Below, in pieces: positions 53,376 to 60,942 of a stretch of DNA of 64,000 nt. The first letter of the stretch is position 1, and each line of letters begins with the position of its first letter. The notes under the pieces are model-generated. The model was not told the origin of the DNA. It did not search any database and saw only the letters and a program-made list of their open reading frames with translations. Source of the DNA: Paraburkholderia sp. (GTDB taxonomy: Bacteria; Pseudomonadota; Gammaproteobacteria; Burkholderiales; Burkholderiaceae). The stretch spans positions 82,001-146,000 of the forward strand of contig NZ_JAPWKB010000019.1 of the NCBI RefSeq assembly GCF_028283785.1. Reading direction: 5' to 3'. The translations under genes and the position numbers were made by a program.

Positions 53376-53703
53376 ATGAAGCCAATGCGATTTCTCGGAG
53401 ACTCGCTGAAGTGCTTGCGCGAGTTTCCGGAAGACGCCAGGCATGACGTGGGTTATCAACTCGACAAGGTCCAGCGCGGCCAGCAGCCGGACGACTTCAA
53501 ACCCATGCCGACCATCGGCAGGGGCGTTGAGGAACTCCGTGTGTGGGACGACTCCGGAACATTTGCGCGTCGTATACACGGCGCGAATTGCGGATGCGGT
53601 TTATGTTTTACATGCCTTCCAGAAAAAGACTCAAGCCACGTCACAGCGCGACATCGATGTCGCGAAGACCCGGTTTAATGAACTGATCAGAGGGATGAAA
53701 TGA
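53376..53703 (+). pseudogene. RelE/HigB-like toxin (Gp49 family), frameshifted
   Basis: The N-terminal part (MKPMRFLGDSLKCLREFPED, DVGYQLDKVQRGQQPDDFKP and VEELRVWDDSGT) matches the Gp49-like RelE/HigB toxins, which cleave mRNA on the ribosome. Homology then continues in the +1 frame as RVVYTARIADAVYVLHAFQK and ends at 53703 (AKTRFNELIRGMK). The switch is at 53559-53565; one extra base (G or T) would restore a 108-residue protein. The reconstructed stop overlaps the antitoxin start by four bases, which argues that the gene is normally intact. Confidence 0.75.
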
Positions 53704-53981
53704 CGAAAACCGAAACCTACACCAGCGTCTGGGATGCACTCGCCGATACGCCGGAGGAGGCTGCCAATCTGCGCGCACGCGCAGAATTGATGCAGCAGAT
53801 TGCAGCGGTGATCCAGCAGGGCGAATGGACGCAAGCCGAGGCCGCCGTGCACTGCGGTGTCACGCAACCGCGCGTGAACGACTTGTTGCGTGGACGGGTA
53901 TCGCGATTTTCGCTCGACGCGCTGGTGAACATCGCAACGTCGCTCGGACGACGTGTGCATATCGAATTGCTGGCGGCCTGA
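53700..53981 (+). CDS. XRE-family antitoxin (HigA-like)
   Basis: A 93-residue antitoxin with a helix-turn-helix around residues 42-70 (EWTQAEAAVHCGVTQPRVNDLLRG, then SLDALVNIATSLG). It follows the HigB-like toxin with a four-base ATGA overlap, in the toxin-first order typical of the HigBA type. It presumably neutralises the toxin and represses the operon through the palindrome at 53350-53367. Confidence 0.85.
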   Translation: MTKTETYTSVWDALADTPEEAANLRARAELMQQIAAVIQQGEWTQAEAAVHCGVTQPRVNDLLRGRVSRFSLDALVNIATSLGRRVHIELLAA

Positions 53982-53999
53982 TCGCCCGTCGCACCCGTC

Positions 54000-54533
54000 C
54001 TATCCCAGCCGCGCAATCAACGTCGCGTGCGCGGGATACGCGTCGCGCAACGCACTCACGTCCGCCATCTCGAATTCGCTGAATTCGAATCCCGGCGCGA
54101 CGGTGCAGCCCACCAGCGCGAAACCGGTCGCGTCGCGGCATTCCGCGGCGAACCAGAAACCCGCCGGCACGACCGCCTGAAACACCGTCCCCGCCTGCGT
54201 CAGCGGATTGCCGAGCCGATGCGTCGTCAGGACGCCCGCGTCGTCGATCATGTGGACGTCGAGCGGATCGCCTGCATAGAAGTGCCAGACCTCGTCGGAG
54301 CGAATCCGATGCCACGCCGAGTGCGCGCCGTCGCACAGCATGTAATAGATCGCCGTCGATGCCGACCGTGTCGCGTCGGCGGTATCGGCATCGGCTTCGC
54401 GGGTCACGCGTGCCGCCGACCGGTACGTCTCGCGATAAAACCCGCCTTCCGGATGCGGCACGAGATCGAGTTCGCGGATCAGTGCGGCTTGCGTGGCCGC
54501 AACGGTCGAAGCTGCGCACGGATCGAACGACAT
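54000..54533 (-). CDS. Cupin protein of the DUF985 family
   Basis: A 177-residue cupin. The segment LDLVPHPEGGFYRETYRS near the N-terminus and YYMLCDGAHSAWHRIRSDEVWHFY, with histidines that may bind a metal, are DUF985 hallmarks; FALVGCTVAPGFEFSEFEM closes the barrel. The reaction is unknown. The start MSFDPCAAST at 54533 leaves 17 bases to pncC, so the two may be cotranscribed. Confidence 0.87.
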   Translation of the reverse strand: MSFDPCAASTVAATQAALIRELDLVPHPEGGFYRETYRSAARVTREADADTADATRSASTAIYYMLCDGAHSAWHRIRSDEVWHFYAGDPLDVHMIDDAGVLTTHRLGNPLTQAGTVFQAVVPAGFWFAAECRDATGFALVGCTVAPGFEFSEFEMADVSALRDAYPAHATLIARLG

Positions 54534-54550
54534 GGACGGACTCCGGTTTC

Positions 54551-55051
54551 CTAGCGCTCGCGCTCGTCGAGCAGCTTCAGCAGCCCGCGCAACGCGTGCG
54601 TGGCCGCCTGCACCCGAATCTGCTCGCGATCGCCCTTGAATACGATGGTCTCGATGTTCGTATGCAGCCGGTTGCACCACGCAAACGACACCATGCCGAC
54701 CGGTTTCGTCTCGGTGCCGCCGCCCGGACCGGCCACGCCGGTGATCGACAGCGCGACCTGCGCGCGGCTGTTGCGCAACGCACCTTCGGCCATCGCACGC
54801 GCCACCGGTTCGCTGACCGCGCCGTGTCGGTCGATCAGATCGGCGGGCACGCCGATCATCTCGCTCTTGGCCTGATTCGAATACGTGACGAAACCACGGT
54901 CGAACCAGCCGCTGCTGCCGGAAATATCGGTGATCGCGGTCGCGACCATGCCGCCGGTGCACGATTCAGCCGTCGTCAACATCAGCCGTTCGTCGCGCAA
55001 CCGGTTGCCGGCGCGGATTGCAAGTTGGTGAACCACGGAATCGGTAGGCAT
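54551..55051 (-). CDS. pncC: Nicotinamide-nucleotide amidohydrolase PncC (CinA C-terminal family)
   Basis: A 166-residue protein of the CinA C-terminal family, which deamidates NMN in pyridine nucleotide recycling. Motifs are LTTAESCTGGMVATAITDI at about residues 25-43, with the active-site Ser, and SITGVAGPGGGTETKPVG. The length equals that of stand-alone PncC/YgaD. It follows pgpA by about 46 bases. Confidence 0.92.
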   Translation of the reverse strand: MPTDSVVHQLAIRAGNRLRDERLMLTTAESCTGGMVATAITDISGSSGWFDRGFVTYSNQAKSEMIGVPADLIDRHGAVSEPVARAMAEGALRNSRAQVALSITGVAGPGGGTETKPVGMVSFAWCNRLHTNIETIVFKGDREQIRVQAATHALRGLLKLLDERER

Positions 55052-55097
55052 GATGTATCCAGCGAGGCGGAAACGGTCGGAGAAGCCGGGTTAAAGG

Positions 55098-55835
55098 TCA
55101 AACGGCCATGCGCCACAACGCAATCACGAGCAACGTGAAAAACGCGGCGACCAGATCATCGAACATGATCCCAAATCCACCTTTCAATCTGCGGTCGAAA
55201 TAACGGATCGGCGGCGGTTTGACCATGTCGAAGAAGCGGAACACGACAAACGCCCAGAACTGACCCACCGGCGTCGCAGGCGTCACCATCAGCAACACCA
55301 GCCAGAACGCGACGATTTCGTCCCAGACGACCGGCGACGGATCGTCGATGCCCATTCTCCTGGCGGTGAAATCGCAGACCGGGATCCCGGCGAAAAAGCC
55401 AACGACGATCAGCACCGCCCATTCGAGAACGGTCAGATGCGGATTGAGCACCGCGAACGACGCCCACGCGAACAGCGTGCCGACCGTGCCCGGCATGATC
55501 GGCGACAGCCCGCTGCCGAAGCCGAGCGAAAACAGATGCAGCGGATGCGACAGCATGAAACGGGCGGTCGCGCGGCGTTTCTGCGCGGCGGACGGCGCGC
55601 CTTTCGCGCCGTCCGGGCCGTTCGGCCGGTTCGCGCTGCCGGGGCCGTTGGGGCCATTCGGACCATTGGAGCCGCTCGATCCACCTGATCCGTTGGCGCC
55701 GCTTGAGCCGTTTGAGCCACTCGCACCGTCGAACGAGGCCGGGCCGGTCGGGCTCGCGGGTGCGGGCGTGGGATCGCCGGACATCGCGAGCGGCGGGTGA
55801 TCGTCGGCGGAGCCGAGCGGAAGTTCAGTCTGCAT
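55098..55835 (-). CDS. pgpA: Phosphatidylglycerophosphatase A with a low-complexity N-terminal extension
   Basis: A 245-residue PgpA, which dephosphorylates phosphatidylglycerol phosphate to phosphatidylglycerol. The catalytic domain begins near residue 95 with LGFGSGLSPIMPGTVGTL, then DPSPVVWDEIVAFWLVL and a hydrophobic C-terminal half with several membrane helices. The first 85 residues are an unusual Gly/Asn/Pro/Ser-rich tract of GSNG and NGPNGP repeats, unlike the short N-terminus of typical PgpA. It overlaps thiL by about 11 bases. A later start near the catalytic domain is possible. Confidence 0.9.
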   Translation of the reverse strand: MQTELPLGSADDHPPLAMSGDPTPAPASPTGPASFDGASGSNGSSGANGSGGSSGSNGPNGPNGPGSANRPNGPDGAKGAPSAAQKRRATARFMLSHPLHLFSLGFGSGLSPIMPGTVGTLFAWASFAVLNPHLTVLEWAVLIVVGFFAGIPVCDFTARRMGIDDPSPVVWDEIVAFWLVLLMVTPATPVGQFWAFVVFRFFDMVKPPPIRYFDRRLKGGFGIMFDDLVAAFFTLLVIALWRMAV

Positions 55836-56874
55836 GGAAATGATCGAAGCCTTGCAACGTCAAGGTGAGCGGTGCGCCGTCTGCGTCGTGCCAGACAATG
55901 GCGTGAGGCGCGGCCGCGTGCGGCGCACTGTACGGTGCGCATATTGTACCGATGCGCGTCACCGCGACGCCCGCTGCGCGCCCCGCGTTTTCGACCGCGT
56001 CGCGCATCGCCGGCGACGCGGTGAAGCACAGTTCGTAATCGTCGCCGCCGGACAGCGTGCAACGTCGCTGGATCTCCGGCGTTAGCCGGCGCAACGCGTC
56101 GGAACGCGGCACGGCATCGGCATCGACGATTGCGGCCATATTCGACCGTTCGAGGATATGGCGCAGATCGCCGGCCAGTCCGTCCGACAGATCGAGCGCC
56201 GCGCGCGCGACGCCGCGTAACGCGAGCCCGAGCAGAATGCGCGGCTCCGGACGTTCGAGCGCGCGCCGAAATTGCGCGTGATCGGCATCGGCAAAGGCCG
56301 GATTCGCATGATCCACCGACCACTCGCCGCGAATCGCGCCGAGACCGGCGCGCGCATCGCCGAGCGTGCCGGACACCCAGATGTCGTCGCCGGCTTGCGC
56401 GGCGTCGCGGCGCAACGCGACGTCGGCCGGCACGCTGCCGAACACTGTCACGCATAGATTCAACGGACCGGCCGTGGTGTCGCCGCCGACCAGTTCGCAG
56501 CCGAACCGCTCGGCCAGTTCGAACAGCCCGGCGCTGAAGGCGGCAAGCCATGCTTCGTCGGCGCGCGGCAACGCGAACGCCAGCGTGAACGCTTGCGGCG
56601 CGGCGCCCATCGCGGCGAGGTCCGACAGGTTCACCGCGAGCGTCTTGTGACCGAGCGCGTGCGGATCGACATCGGGAAAGAAATGGCGGCCTTCGACCAG
56701 CATGTCGGTCGAAACGGCCAGCATTTCGCCCGGACGCGGGCTCAGCAGCGCGCAATCGTCACCGATGCCGAGCAACGCGGACGCGGCGTCCGGCACCGGG
56801 TGGCGCGCAGCGTGAGCGCGGGTGGCGGCGCGGCGCGCGAAGAAACGTTCGATCAGCGAAAACTCGGAAAGCAT
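55825..56874 (-). CDS. thiL: Thiamine-monophosphate kinase
   Basis: A 349-residue ThiL, phosphorylating thiamine monophosphate to the diphosphate. The nucleotide-binding start MLSEFSLIERFFARR, then LLGIGDDCALL (residues 35-44), SVSTDMLVEGRHF-like and NLSDLAAMGAAP motifs are typical, as is DLSDGLAGDLRHIL. An upstream TTG at 56893-56895 could extend it by seven residues. It overlaps pgpA, and in betaproteobacteria thiL-pgpA-pncC is a conserved operon. Confidence 0.94.
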   Translation of the reverse strand: MLSEFSLIERFFARRAATRAHAARHPVPDAASALLGIGDDCALLSPRPGEMLAVSTDMLVEGRHFFPDVDPHALGHKTLAVNLSDLAAMGAAPQAFTLAFALPRADEAWLAAFSAGLFELAERFGCELVGGDTTAGPLNLCVTVFGSVPADVALRRDAAQAGDDIWVSGTLGDARAGLGAIRGEWSVDHANPAFADADHAQFRRALERPEPRILLGLALRGVARAALDLSDGLAGDLRHILERSNMAAIVDADAVPRSDALRRLTPEIQRRCTLSGGDDYELCFTASPAMRDAVENAGRAAGVAVTRIGTICAPYSAPHAAAPHAIVWHDADGAPLTLTLQGFDHFHAD

Positions 56875-57113
56875 GAGGAAGGGTCCGTGCAGCAAAAACG
56901 GTTAAACCGGGAGCGATAAGCGCGACAAACGCATGGACGGCGGACCGGACGCGCGATTTGTGCGACGCAGCAAGTGTCTCGCAAATGTGCTTTGCGCTAT
57001 CTGTCGTGCTGTTTCGGTCCTGGCAGTTGTGTTTCGATTGAAGGAATTGGCCGGGGGATTGGCGCTACAATGCGGTCGAACACCTATTCTAATCTGCCTT
57101 CAAAGCCCGCCTT

Positions 57114-59408
57114 ATGTCGACTCCCGCCAATAGCAAACTCCGCGAAGCAGCCCTCGATTATCACGAATTCCCGACACCCGGGAAAATCGCAATCGCACCG
57201 ACCAAGCAGATGATCAATCAGCGCGACCTCGCGCTGGCCTATTCGCCCGGCGTCGCGTTCGCGTGCGAAGCGATCGTCGAAAATCCGCTGAACGCAGCCC
57301 GCTTCACCGCGCGCAGCAACCTCGTGGGCGTGGTGACCAACGGCACCGCGGTGCTGGGGCTCGGCAATATCGGCCCGCTCGCGTCGAAGCCGGTCATGGA
57401 AGGCAAGGCTGTCCTGTTCAAGAAGTTCGCCGGTATCGACGTGTTCGACATCGAGTTGAACGAATCGGACCCGCACAAGCTGGTCGATGTGATCGCTGCG
57501 CTGGAACCGACTTTCGGCGGGATCAACCTCGAAGACATCAAGGCGCCGGACTGCTTTATCGTCGAACGCGAAGCGCGCAAGCGCATGAAGATCCCGGTCT
57601 TCCACGACGACCAGCACGGTACCGCGATCGTCGTGGCCGCGGCCATCACGAATGGCCTGAAAGTGGTCAACAAGGAAATTTCGAAGGTCAAGCTGGTCGC
57701 GTCGGGCGCAGGTGCTGCCGCGCTGGCCTGTCTGGACCTGCTGGTCGACCTCGGCCTGTCGCTCGAAAACATCCTCGTGACAGATCTGGCCGGTGTGGTC
57801 TACAAGGGCCGCGTCGAACTGATGGACCCGGACAAGGAGCGTTTCGCCCGCGAAACCGACGCGCGCACGCTGTCCGAAGCGATCGAAGGCGCCGACATTT
57901 TCCTGGGTCTGTCCGCCGGTGGCGTGCTGAAGCAAGACATGGTCAAGAAGATGGGTGACAAGCCGCTGATTCTCGCGCTTGCCAACCCGACGCCGGAAAT
58001 CCTGCCGGAACTGGCGCTGGAAGTGCGTCCGGACGCGGTGCTGTGCACGGGCCGCACGGACTATCCGAATCAGGTCAACAACGTGCTGTGTTTCCCGTTC
58101 ATCTTCCGCGGCGCGCTGGATGCGGGCGCGACGACGGTGACGCGTGAAATGGAAATCGCGACGGTCAATGCCATCGCGGAACTGGCGCGTCAGGAACAGA
58201 GCGATATCGTCGCCACGGCGTATGGCATTCAGGATCTGTCGTTCGGACCGGAATACCTGATTCCGAAGCCGTTCGATCCGCGTCTGATCGTCAAGATCGC
58301 GCCGGCGGTGGCCAAGGCGGCGATGGATTCGGGCGTCGCTACCCGTCCTATCGAAGATATGGACGCGTACGAGCAGCATCTGCAGCAATTCGTCTATCAC
58401 AGCGGTACGACGATGAAGCCGATTTTCCAACTGGCGCGCAGCGTCGAGTCGGACAAGAAGCGCATCGTGTTCGCCGAGGGCGAGGAAGAGCGCGTGCTGC
58501 GCGCGGTGCAGATCGTCGTCGACGAAAAGCTTGCGAAGCCGATCCTGATCGGCCGTCCGGCGGTGATCGAGCAGCGTATCGCGCGTTATGGCCTGCGTCT
58601 GGTCGCAGGCCAGGATTACACGGTCGTCAACACGGATCACGACGAGCGCTATCGCGATTTCTGGAAGTCGTATCACGAGATGATGGCGCGCAAGGGCATC
58701 AGCGCGCAGATGGCGAAGCTGGAAATGCGCCGCCGCACGACGCTGATCGGCTCGATGCTGGTGAAGAAGGGCGAAGCGGACGGCATGATCTGCGGCACGA
58801 TCAGCACGACGCACCGTCACCTGCACTTCATCGATCAGGTGATCGGCAAGCGCGAAGGTTGCAGCGTGTACGCCGCGATGAACGCGCTGGTGTTGCCGGG
58901 CCGTCAGATTTTCATCGTCGATACGCACGTGAACGTCGATCCGACGCCGGAAGAGCTGGCCGAGATCACGATCATGGCAGCCGAGGAAGTGCGTCGCTTC
59001 GGGATCGAACCGAAGGTTGCGCTGGTGTCGCATTCGAACTTCGGCACGAGCAATGCGCCGACCGCGCTGAAGATGCGCGCAACGCTCGAATTGCTGAAAG
59101 AACGTGCGCCGGATTTGCAGGTTGACGGTGAAATGCACGGCGACGTCGCGCTGGACGCGAATCTTCGCCGCGAGATCCTGCCGGAATCGACGCTGGAAGG
59201 CGACGCGAACCTGCTGGTGCTGCCGAATATCGACGCAGCCAACATCTCGTACAACCTGCTGAAGACGGCGGCCGGCAACAACATTGCGATCGGGCCGATG
59301 CTGCTCGGCGCGGCGAAGCCGGTGCACGTGCTGACGGCGTCGGCTACGGTTCGCCGGATCGTCAACATGACGGCGCTGCTGGTCGCCGACGTGATGGCGG
59401 CGCGCTGA
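57114..59408 (+). CDS. maeB: NADP-dependent malic enzyme fused to a phosphotransacetylase-like domain
   Basis: A 764-residue MaeB. The malic enzyme domain occupies residues 1-420, with AYSPGVAFACEAI, the catalytic KAPDCFIVEREARKRMKIPVFHDD stretch and the cofactor loop VASGAGAAALACLDLL. The C-terminal 330 residues are a phosphotransacetylase-like domain (KRIVFAEGEEERVLRA, and later DGMICGTISTTHRHL), regulatory in MaeB. It converts malate to pyruvate with NADP reduction. The gene ends at the terminator 59423-59456. Confidence 0.96.
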   Translation: MSTPANSKLREAALDYHEFPTPGKIAIAPTKQMINQRDLALAYSPGVAFACEAIVENPLNAARFTARSNLVGVVTNGTAVLGLGNIGPLASKPVMEGKAVLFKKFAGIDVFDIELNESDPHKLVDVIAALEPTFGGINLEDIKAPDCFIVEREARKRMKIPVFHDDQHGTAIVVAAAITNGLKVVNKEISKVKLVASGAGAAALACLDLLVDLGLSLENILVTDLAGVVYKGRVELMDPDKERFARETDARTLSEAIEGADIFLGLSAGGVLKQDMVKKMGDKPLILALANPTPEILPELALEVRPDAVLCTGRTDYPNQVNNVLCFPFIFRGALDAGATTVTREMEIATVNAIAELARQEQSDIVATAYGIQDLSFGPEYLIPKPFDPRLIVKIAPAVAKAAMDSGVATRPIEDMDAYEQHLQQFVYHSGTTMKPIFQLARSVESDKKRIVFAEGEEERVLRAVQIVVDEKLAKPILIGRPAVIEQRIARYGLRLVAGQDYTVVNTDHDERYRDFWKSYHEMMARKGISAQMAKLEMRRRTTLIGSMLVKKGEADGMICGTISTTHRHLHFIDQVIGKREGCSVYAAMNALVLPGRQIFIVDTHVNVDPTPEELAEITIMAAEEVRRFGIEPKVALVSHSNFGTSNAPTALKMRATLELLKERAPDLQVDGEMHGDVALDANLRREILPESTLEGDANLLVLPNIDAANISYNLLKTAAGNNIAIGPMLLGAAKPVHVLTASATVRRIVNMTALLVADVMAAR

Positions 59409-59422
59409 GTTTGAGCGCTGTA

Positions 59423-59456
59423 CAGTGCGCCGGTTGACCGGCGCACTGCATTGTTT
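59423..59456 (+). terminator. Terminator after maeB
   Basis: CAGTGCGCCGGT at 59423-59434 and ACCGGCGCACTG at 59437-59448 form a stem of 11 to 12 base pairs, followed by CATTGTTTT. Confidence 0.8.
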
Positions 59457-59530
59457 TAGCCGGTTTGGGGTGATTCGCCCCGGTTTTACCGCTTGCGCAG
59501 CGTCTGCTGCCTGCCCGCGCGCTTCATCCG

Positions 59531-59558
59531 AAAAAAAGCGTGTCCGCAATGGACACGC
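59531..59558 (-). terminator. Minus-strand intrinsic terminator downstream of maeB
   Basis: GCGTGTCC and GGACACGC form an eight-base-pair stem with a short loop; the run of seven A residues at the left edge becomes a U-tract on the minus strand. No protein gene on that strand needs it. Confidence 0.75.
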
Positions 59559-59700
59559 CGTCGGGCGAGCGGGGACTGCCACCCAAAAGATCAACCTGAA
59601 AACGCCGAGGTCCGACGCGTCGGTTTTTTGCATCGACACGTCGTTGGTTGAATCTTATCTCGCGTAAGCTAGAAAGGTCTGTCAAGAGTTGTCAAATCGA
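59531..59700 (-). ncRNA. Candidate small RNA transcribed on the minus strand
   Basis: The minus strand has a strong terminator (GCGTGTCC stem ending in seven T) at 59531-59553. About 130 bases upstream of it is a promoter-like segment in which the hexamer TTGACA occurs twice, ten bases apart, with CGAGAT 17 bases after the second copy. No protein with family features fits between, although a short frame (MQKTDASDLGVFRLIFWVAV) starts near 59630. A small RNA or leader-type transcript of about 110-130 bases is therefore possible. This is inferred from signals alone. Confidence 0.3.
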
Positions 59701-59856
59701 CGGTCCGCGCGGCTTTTGGGCCGATGGAAGCGTCGTTCGCAACCGGGCACGGTTGTTCGTTTGCCGAACGAGCGTTGATTCCAAAGGCCATTAGCGATAC
59801 CCTTACGTCTTTCATGGTCGTCAAGCTCGTGATTTTGATTGCGGGGAACCTGAAAG

Positions 59857-60273
59857 ATGGCACGCAAGTGGGTCTACGGCAGCGTGCTGATGGGCGCTGT
59901 GATGTTCGGTACTTTTTACGGGTCTGGCGTCACGACGGCGTGGGCACGTGGCGATGCAACATCCGCCAGCAACGGTTTTGACACACAAACCACCATCGCG
60001 GCGGCGCGATTGCCGCGTGAAGCAGTCAATACTTTGAACTTGATTGCCGCAGGCGGGCCTTATCCGTATGAGAAGGACGGCATCGTATTCGGCAATCGCG
60101 AGCGGTTGCTGGCGTCTCACCGGCGCGGCTATTACCACGAATACACCGTTCCCACGCCTCGCGCGCGCAATCGCGGCGGGCGCCGCATCGTCTGCGGAGG
60201 TCCATTGCAGCGGACCGACAACTGTTACTACTCAGACGACCACTACACCAGTTTTAAACGTATTGTTGAATGA
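59857..60273 (+). CDS. Barnase-like secreted ribonuclease (RNase F1/N1 family)
   Basis: A 138-residue exported guanyl-type ribonuclease. Residues 1-32 form a signal peptide (MARKWVYGSVLMGAVMF, ending TTAWA). The RNase domain near the C-terminus carries RRGYYHEYTVPTPRARNRG, RRIVCGG and YYSDDHYTSFKRI, giving the catalytic Glu, Arg and His of the barnase group. The next gene encodes a barstar-like protein, the classic inhibitor pairing. It could serve nutrient RNA degradation or antagonism; the latter is not proved. Confidence 0.85.
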   Translation: MARKWVYGSVLMGAVMFGTFYGSGVTTAWARGDATSASNGFDTQTTIAAARLPREAVNTLNLIAAGGPYPYEKDGIVFGNRERLLASHRRGYYHEYTVPTPRARNRGGRRIVCGGPLQRTDNCYYSDDHYTSFKRIVE

Positions 60274-60289
60274 CATCGGGATGAACGGC

Positions 60290-60850
60290 ATGAGCGACAA
60301 CATCTACGCGCACGACACCGGAGTCGCGACGGATCTGTTCGCGGCCGGCGACGGCAACCTGTTCCAGCGCGTCATGCAGATGCGCAGCGTCGGCCAGGGC
60401 ACGGACGCCCAGAGCGAAACCAGCACTGTGCCAACATCGAACGAGGAGCCCATGAGTCTTTTCAAGACCGTGCGACCGAACATCGTACAGTCGATTCGCG
60501 CGTTCCGCGTGCAGGATCTGGCCGACGAAGCGGCCCATCTGGGCCAGCATTTTCTGTACGCCTACACGGCGAACGCGCAAAGCAAGCAGGAAGTGCTCGA
60601 AACGATTTCGACGTCGTTTCTGTTTCCGAAGCATTTTGGCAAGAACTACGACGCGTTGTACGACTGCCTGACCGAGTCCGTGCATAAGGCGGGCGCGCAG
60701 CCGGGCTTCGTGATCGTGCTGGAAGCGTTGCCGGTCGCGCAGAAGTTCGACAAGGAAGGGCGCGAGACGCTGCTCGACGTGTTCCGCGAAGCCGCGGAAT
60801 TCTGGGCGGAGCGCAAGGTGCCGTTCCGCGTGTTCTATTCGTTTGCGTGA
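60290..60850 (+). CDS. Barstar-like RNase inhibitor with an N-terminal extension
   Basis: A protein of about 186 residues from the ATG at 60290. The last 100 residues match barstar (SFLFPKHFGKNYDALYDCLTE and PGFVIVLEALPVAQKF), the inhibitor that keeps intracellular RNase harmless. The preceding 55 residues (MSDNIYAHDTGVATDLFAAG and on) are an additional region not present in Bacillus barstar. A second in-frame ATG at 60452, preceded by GAGGAG, would give a shorter 132-residue form. It is 16 bases downstream of the RNase gene; together they form an enzyme-inhibitor pair. Confidence 0.85.
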   Translation: MSDNIYAHDTGVATDLFAAGDGNLFQRVMQMRSVGQGTDAQSETSTVPTSNEEPMSLFKTVRPNIVQSIRAFRVQDLADEAAHLGQHFLYAYTANAQSKQEVLETISTSFLFPKHFGKNYDALYDCLTESVHKAGAQPGFVIVLEALPVAQKFDKEGRETLLDVFREAAEFWAERKVPFRVFYSFA

Positions 60851-60868
60851 ACCAGACGCTTCGGCGTC

Positions 60869-60907
60869 AAAAAGAAAGGCCCGCAGATGCGGGCCTTTCT
60901 TTTTTTG
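60869..60907. terminator. Bidirectional terminator between the barstar gene and rsmE
   Basis: AAAGAAAGGCCCGC at 60871-60884 pairs with GCGGGCCTTTCTTT at 60889-60902 over a four-base loop, with T residues after and A residues before, so it serves both converging genes. Confidence 0.92.
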
Positions 60908-60942
60908 CGTGTGATTTTCACCCACGAGTTACGGCGGGATAA

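Noticed and set aside
17848..53703. Programmed +1 frameshifting as an explanation for the four split genes
   Set aside because: None of the switch points has a slippery sequence followed by a slow or stop codon, and the families involved are not known to use frameshifting.
57084..59639. An 851-codon open frame opposite maeB
   Set aside because: An antisense shadow of a GC-rich gene. Only its first 40 codons lie outside maeB, and these coincide with the candidate small RNA.
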